From Manis javanica (Eukaryota; Chordata; Mammalia; Pholidota; Manidae): a DNA stretch of 64,000 bases. Of this stretch, positions 58,140 to 64,000 are shown one piece after another. The stretch spans positions 148,605,121 to 148,669,120 of the forward strand of contig NC_133161.1 of assembly GCF_040802235.1 (NCBI RefSeq). The letters are read 5' to 3'. Position numbers and translations under genes: made by a program. The notes beneath the pieces are model-generated. The model was not told where the DNA came from. It saw only the letters and a list, made by a program, of their open reading frames with translations, and did not search any database. The number at the start of each line of letters is the position of its first letter. Position 1 is the stretch's first letter.

Positions 58140-58740
58140 ACAAGTTTCTCAATGCCAGCTGGTGAACATAATTGGTTCTCTGGTGGCATTATTCACAGCT
58201 TTTCCCTCTGTGTATCTCTCTCTCTTTTTTCTTTAGATACCTTCCATCTTGCTTGTTAAAAGCAAAGGATATTTCAGAGAATTGGAATTCATTAGTCTTC
58301 CTAACAGAGGGAGTCTATTTAGATCTAAATTGGTGGTTAGCAAATACACAGATAATTCCTGCACATTCGTATTTATCTTTCCCAGTTCCGAAGACTATAG
58401 AAACAGATGCCTCAACGTCTGGCTGGGAGGCTCTAGTCAATGGACTGGAATACAAAGGTATCTGGGATTCGGAATTGACAAAACTCAATAGAAACAAATT
58501 GGAACTCTTCACTGCTGAGTAGATTATCTCTATAATCAGATCTCCCTAAGGTACTCATAATACCCAGAAATTCTAAGACAACTGTAGTCTTTCATATAAA
58601 CAAAACAGGAGGGAAAACGTTACAAGGGAAGCGAGGTGCTGGGATGAAAGCTGGGCTGGGCTGAACGCTCTTCACTCCAAACCAAAGTTGCCAGCCGTTC
58701 AGCTGCTGGCAGATGCGTCCAGCAAGTTATCTATCCACAC
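58140..58740 (+). mobile_element. Fossil of DIRS-type retrotransposon reverse transcriptase/RNase H
   Basis: Conserved blocks of the RT end and RNase H domain of DIRS-type (tyrosine recombinase) retrotransposons occur in the right order in three frames. From 58156: QLVNIIGSLVALFTAFPSV, the RT C-terminal helix (family pattern with an IG.LV..FPAV core). From about 58318, in the 116-codon open frame ending 58522: LDLNWWLAN (family WWL..N), TIETDASTSGWEALVNG (RNase H strand with catalytic Asp and GWGA-type turn), then GIW and NKLELFTAE (family LELxA with catalytic Glu). From 58578: TTVVFHINKTGG (family DNTTAVAYINKQGG). From 58694: VQLLADASSK (family ADA.SR end). At least two frameshifts and missing sequence make it inactive. 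No YxDD motif and no tyrosine recombinase were found nearby. Ty3-type RNase H is a less good fit because it lacks the WWL and IN..GG blocks. Confidence 0.75.
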
Positions 58741-60739
58741 AGGGAGTGTCCTTGTCTGGGCAGAATCTGTGATTATCAAGTGCCTCAAGGCCAGCCCTGC
58801 CTCTGGAGTGAACTTTACAGGTCAGCCCAGCTGTCCTAAAGATAATCCCGGAACTGGGTCTCACACGGTTAATTAATTAGTTAATTCGTCAGACAGGTGT
58901 CCATCCAGTATCTCTGAAGTAAGATCACGTATTCTGCCTACTGTGGGGAACGTAAATATGAGTAAGGAAGTCCTCAAGTAGTTCATTAGTAAGTTAGGGT
59001 ATGTGACGTTCTAACGAATAACTGTGCTTGAAGATGTATACAGGCTTCAGTGGACTTACAGTGGGCAGACGTTGCTGTCAGCCTGGAGAATTGAGGAAAA
59101 TTTCTTTCAGTGGCTAAGATTTGAGGGCAGTAATATTTTGCAGATGGAGAACGAAGAGGAACACACTCAGTGGAGGGGCAGCAGAACCGGGGACACACAG
59201 GCGGGGAACCACAGCAGGCGGCGTGTCTCCACGGCAGCAAGTGCGCGCGCGACGTCAGGGTAAGGCACTGAATAGGGGTAAAACTAAAAGGATGGAATAT
59301 AAGATCTTTCCAGATTTCTGAAGGAAGGTATGCCATATCCAGTAATATGATATACCTAAGATATTCCAGTAAAAAATGAGTATATTCCACAACGGTGGAG
59401 AAAAACAGATCTTTGAAAAAATAATGGTGTTCTCTTTAACTACCACAAGGACTCTGATTTTATCTTCCTTTATTGGGGCAGAAAGAGATAAAAATTTTCA
59501 ATTTGTCACAGTTGTGCCAAGAGAGCATGTTACTATAAAGACCTTACTCTTTCTCTCTATTTATCTCCAAATGAACCTCTGAAGGAAAGTCTGAGCAATT
59601 CTACTTCACCTTAATCGACAGGAAGTTAGAAAGTAGGATGATGAGAAGAGAACCTCAAGGAGGTCTTAACTCCTGACTCAAGGGGGGTCGTACCTCTGCC
59701 CTGCGTCTTCACATGACCTGGTTCTTATCATGTGTCTTTAGCTAGATCATGCTTTTCCCGTTACACAATGCCTGATACACAACACAGCCATGATGACCCA
59801 CTGACAGCTACAGAGAGAGGCCTGGGATTTGAGCAGGTGAAGACACAGCCCCAGGGAATTGTCTCCAAAACTCTAGTTCCATTTCCAGTTAGAAGACATT
59901 TAAAGGAGTTTCCCATGGGAGCTTTGTGTAAGCCTAGGCCTTCTGGAAGGTGGGTAGGTAGTTCCTGCACTTAATTAAAGAATATTTTCTAGGATATTAG
60001 ATCTCGTACTTTTAATAGTGTGACTGAGAAAATAAAGCTAGGAAAAGTGCTAACAGGAATTTTTTTTGCGTGTATCAGTTAAACATTCCTGTTTATGAGG
60101 AAATAATGATTAGAGGTTTATCTAAGGTGGAGGATTATGCTAAAATAACTTGCATCAGACAAAAAATTTAAACTCTGTTATATCAGATAACATCAATTAT
60201 ATTTTCAGTTTCAAATTATTTTTTCATTAATTGCAATGCCTAATTCTCAGTTAAAAAGTCAGAGTCTCTGACTCATAGCATAGCACTAAGATAGTGACAT
60301 AGAAAAACACTTCCAATAAAGTAAATTAAGGGAGAATTAGTAAGTTATTTTAACAAAGTGAACTAAAATAACATGTATTATGGGGCCCATTATGTATATA
60401 AAATTGAAGACAAAAGAGGTGTGGGGACGGGGAAGCAGAAGTGGGATTTTTACTGTTGAAGGATCCATATATTTTATGTGAAGTGTAATAACGTTAATTC
60501 AGAGCACACTGTATAAAGTGGATGATGGATATGGAAATCTTAAACAATATGACAAAGATGGGTGCTAAAGAGTCAATAGAAAAACTAAAATCAAATATTT
60601 AAAAAATATTTAATTTACTTAAAGAAATGCAGGATAAGAGGAAAAGAAGAACAACAGAACACAGATGGGACAATTGGAAAACAAGTGGCAAGAGGGTATT
60701 GGTAAGCGGATGGAGCGCTTCAGTTAAAACGCACAGACT
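58741..60739. other. Unassigned AT-rich intronic sequence
   Basis: Nothing I can name. 59376-59582 has a short open frame with a poorly informative translation. The segment 59700-59960 is somewhat GC-richer and could be a decayed LTR, but no termini were found. Confidence 0.5.
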
Positions 60740-61272
60740 AACAGGTTAAAAAAAGCCATATCCCAGAATCCTACTCAGCAGCTGAAAGGAACAAGCTACT
60801 GACATGCTCAACAGCCTGGATGAAGTCGAGGGGAATTCTACTGAAGGAAAAAAGCCAGTCTCAAAGGTCACACCGCATGTTGCCACTGATACAGTGTTCT
60901 TGCCACAACACAGTTAGAGGGACAGGGAAGAGGTTCATTGGCTGTCAGTGGTCAGGGGCTGGGGGCAAACAGGAGCCATAGCAGGGAGCCTCTGGGGCTG
61001 ACCGCAGCTTGGTGTGGTCATGGAGGCTACGCAAAACCACACGTGACGAAACCACACGGAAGCACGCACACACTCACGAATGCTGGGAAAGACTGGGGAG
61101 ATCTGGATAAGCTCTGGGATGGCACCAGCATCAGTTTTCTAGTACTGATGCTATTTATGCAAGATATTAAAGACGGAAGACATTGAGTGAAGGGTGCACA
61201 GAACCTCTCGGTAAGTTTAGTTGCAACTTCCTGTAAATTTATAATTATTTCAAAATAAAAAGTTAGAAAAAA
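60740..61272 (+). mobile_element. L1 3' UTR and tail
   Basis: cactgatacagtgttcttgc, gtcaggggctgggggcaaac, tactgatgctatttatgcaa, acattgagtgaagggtgcac, and the final ataattatttcaaaataaaa are the standard 3' end of an old L1, closing in an A-rich stretch. Confidence 0.8.
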
Positions 61273-61279
61273 AAGTAAG

Positions 61280-62640
61280 ACCCCAGGTACATGCCGTCTC
61301 CAATATATGAATTTAAATAAAATGTCACGGATAGATTGAAAATAAAAGGATGGTCAAATATATACCTTGCAAAAAGTAGGCATGCTCAAAGTTTATTACC
61401 AGAGATGAAGGAGGGCATTTCATGATGATAAAAGAATCTGTTCATCAAGGAGATATGCAATCTTAAATATGTATACACTTAATAACAGACCAGAGAAATA
61501 GACAGACCACAATTATCCTTGGGGTTTTAACAATCCCCACTATGAAATTAATAGAACAGCAACAAAAAGAACAAAAAGTTAAAAGACTTAAGAATATTAT
61601 CACACACATTTATTGAATTTATATTTATAAAAAACACCTTTTATTCAACATTACTGGAGACTCAAGCCAGTATAAAAGCAAAAAAAATAAAAATAAAAAA
61701 AGGAAACAAAGGTATAAAGAGAGAAAATAATGAAGTAAAACTGTTTTTATTCACAAACAACATGATCTTCTGCAAAGAAAAATTGAATGAATCTAAAAAA
61801 AAATCCTCTAAAACTCCTAAGAAATGGCAAGGTTCCCAGGACCCAAGGCCAATATATGTAAATCAATTCTACTTTTGTATGGTAGCAATAGACAGATTCA
61901 ATTTAAAATATAATTTATTATAGCATCACACACATGAAATACATAGAGATAAACTTAACCAAGTATGTGTGAAGCACTGAAAACTATAAAACATTACTAG
62001 GAGAAATTAAGGCACTAAATAAATGGAGAGATACACTGTACTCATGGATTGGAAGACTATTCTTAAATTCTCAAACTGATATGGATTTAATGCAATCTCA
62101 ATAAAAATTCCAGCAGTTTTTAAAATAGAAATTGTGAAATGATTCTAAAGTTTATATGGAAATGTAAAGGACCAAGAAGAGCCAAAACAATTTTGAAACA
62201 GAAGAACAAAGTTGGGAAGATTCACCCTATCAGATTCCAAGACTTCTGTAATACTACAGCAATTGAGATAGTGAAAAACATATTGATTCGTTGGAAAGAA
62301 TATGATAATATTAATCTACAAAACAACCTTATTTTAAAAATGGGCAAAGGATTTGAGCAAATACTTGACCAAAAAAGGATACACAATAAGCAAATTTGTG
62401 CACAAAAAGATGTTCAACATCATTAGTCTTTAGTGAAATGGAAGTTAAAACCACAGTAGCTGCCATTGCAAATCTACTAGAATTGTTAACAATAACAAGT
62501 GTGGAGGAACTGAAACTCTCACACATTGCCGGTGGGATGCAAAATGACACAGCCACTTTGAAGAAGGTTGGCAGTATCTTATGGAGTTAAACATAGACTT
62601 ACCATACAGCTCAGTAATCCTACACCTAAGCACCTACAAA
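61280..62640 (+). mobile_element. L1 ORF2 fragment (3' part)
   Basis: Contains ttgtatggtagcaatagaca, ctcatggattggaagactat, gcaatctcaataaaaattcc and the open frame MILKFIWKCKGPRRAKTI (62139 on), a familiar L1 ORF2 C-terminal region, then a jump to the gggcaaaggatttgagcaaa block. Several stops; inactive. Confidence 0.85.
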
Positions 62641-64000
62641 AACTATTGCTAACACCATACTTAATGAAAATTTTTCCAGAAGATGGGAACAGCAAAGATT
62701 TCTGTTCTCACCACTTCTACTGATATAATAGGAGAGGTCTTAGGCAATGCAATAAGACAAGAAAAAAAGAATAAAGAGCATACAGACAAGAAAGTAAAAA
62801 GCAAAACTATTTGAAATGACAGATGATAATATTAATCTACAAAAAAACTACTAGAATAAGTAAGTGAATTTAGCAAGACCACAGGGCACAAAGTCAACAT
62901 ACAAAATGAATCACATTTCTCTACAAGAACAAGAAACGAGAAAAAAAATTTTATTAGTTAAGCACCATCAACATACTTTGAGATAAATTTAATAGAAATA
63001 GATGTAAAATTTCTACATCGAAAATTTTAAAACATGGTTGAAGACCCAAGTAAATGGAGCAACACTCCACATTCAAAGATTGGAAAACTCAGTAATGTTA
63101 AGATGTCAATTGTCCCCTAAATTTCTCTGTAGATTCTATTCTACACCATTCTAAACAAACTCCCAGAAGGTTTTCTTAAAAAATAGAAACTGACAAGATG
63201 ATTGTGAAATTTATGTAGAAATGCGAAGGCCCTAAAACACCAAACTATTTCAAAAGTGAAGAACAAAGTCCAAGGACTTACAGTCCCTGATTTCAAGTGA
63301 AATAGCCCATTCAGAGCAATTCAACAGGAAAAGGAGTCTTTTCAAACAAATGGTGCTGGAATATGCAGCAAAATGGAAAAAAATAAATCAATCAAAACAC
63401 AAAAAACAACAGCAACAAGAACCTTGATCTCACACATCACAGAAATTAACTTTCAGTACTTCATGGAACTAAATACAAGCAGCTAAAAACCTATAAATCT
63501 TTGGGCAGAAAACACAGGAAAATTTTTTTGTGTGAACTTTGTGAAGTGGCAAAGATTTCTTAGGCACTGACCATAAATAGAGGATTGATAAAAATGGACT
63601 TTATTAAATTTAAAATTTTCTGTTCACCTTAAGACCTGTGAAGAGAGTGAATAAACATAACCCACAGCATATGGAGCCAGGAGCTGGGACAAGACATCCG
63701 CATACATACATGACACGGGACTGTGTCCAGAATGTATAAGCTGCTTCTAAAATCTATAAGAAAAAGGCCAACAGCCCAATAAAAAATTAAAATGCCACTT
63801 CATGAAGAAAGATATGAAGGTAGCCAATGATGCATGTAAAAAAGAGCCCCAAAGCATTGGCCGCCAGGGGAACGTAAAATAAAACCACAGTGGGCCACCT
63901 CTATAGCCTTAGAGAGCAGCTAAAATTCAAGACTGAAAACACCAAATGTTGGCGAGGATGTGGAGCAATGGGAACCTTCTCAGCCAACAGGTGGGAGTGT
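62640..64000 (+). mobile_element. Second L1 ORF2 fragment, running off the window
   Basis: Repeats the same ORF2 order as the copy at 61280: caatgcaataagacaagaaa, gggcacaaagtcaacataca, catggttgaagacccaagta, ggtgctggaatatgcagca, ggcactgaccataaatagag and aaatggactttattaaattt. It continues at the right edge. Confidence 0.85.

Larger units (their letters stand above)
53476..64000 (-). other. HTR3B intron 2 (incomplete), L1-rich
   Basis: 10.5 kb upstream of HTR3B exon 3 without an exon 2 match; I looked for the reverse complement of the conserved VRPV..W..TTV segment and for the signal peptide. The base composition shifts sharply to AT-rich. The block is mostly fragments of plus-strand L1, one inserted MLT1 LTR and the DIRS-like fossil. 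Parts of 56660-58130 and 58760-60700 hold nothing I recognise. Confidence 0.75.

Noticed and set aside
1-64000. CRISPR arrays, bacterial operons, tRNA or rRNA genes
   Set aside because: No regularly spaced direct repeats with unique spacers, no ribosome-binding-site-led gene series, and no tRNA or rRNA sequence was recognised. The gene structure is plainly eukaryotic.

Overview
The window is GC-rich, intron-containing nuclear DNA from a placental mammal. It carries two serotonin type 3 receptor genes, both on the minus strand: a complete HTR3A coding region (9 coding exons, 27931 down to 17823) and the 3' seven exons of HTR3B (53475 down to 43107). Interspersed repeats are old mammalian MIR, L2, L1 and MLT1-type MaLR LTRs. 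I saw no Alu, rodent B1/B2, carnivore tRNA-Lys SINE, ruminant BovA or horse ERE element, so I cannot name the species.

Layout from left to right: 1-17.0 kb is intergenic DNA downstream of HTR3A with no supported gene. It holds MIR/L2 fragments, a short LTR with intact target-site duplications (5494-5653), simple repeats and a decayed MaLR-like LTR. From 17.0 to 27.93 kb is HTR3A, whose 3' UTR contains a 24-bp-unit minisatellite. From 27.9 to 43.1 kb is the spacer between the genes, with the GC-rich HTR3A 5' flank, MIRs, a nearly identical 79-bp inverted repeat pair at 33.47/34.25 kb and an MLT1-like LTR. From 43.1 to 53.5 kb are HTR3B exons 9 to 3. From 53.5 to 64 kb is AT-rich, L1-packed sequence that should be HTR3B intron 2, because exons 2 and 1 were not found and must lie past the right edge.

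The two genes are head-to-tail paralogues in the same order as in human (HTR3B upstream of HTR3A). Coding exons 3 to 7 have identical lengths in both (45, 110, 170, 158, 211 bp). 5-HT3A forms functional homopentameric cation channels; 5-HT3B needs 5-HT3A and changes the conductance and kinetics of the heteromer. Three coding differences from my recollection of the human proteins merit checking: a one-residue deletion plus a Tyr-to-Cys change in 5-HT3A loop C, loss of an N-terminal glycosylation sequon in 5-HT3A, and replacement of the conductance-setting Q/D/A triad of 5-HT3B by R/H/V.

The most unusual non-host signal is at 58.14-58.74 kb: a frameshifted plus-strand fossil of a reverse transcriptase/RNase H of DIRS type (tyrosine-recombinase retrotransposons), a group generally regarded as absent from placental mammals. 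A 116-codon open frame still covers its RNase H core.
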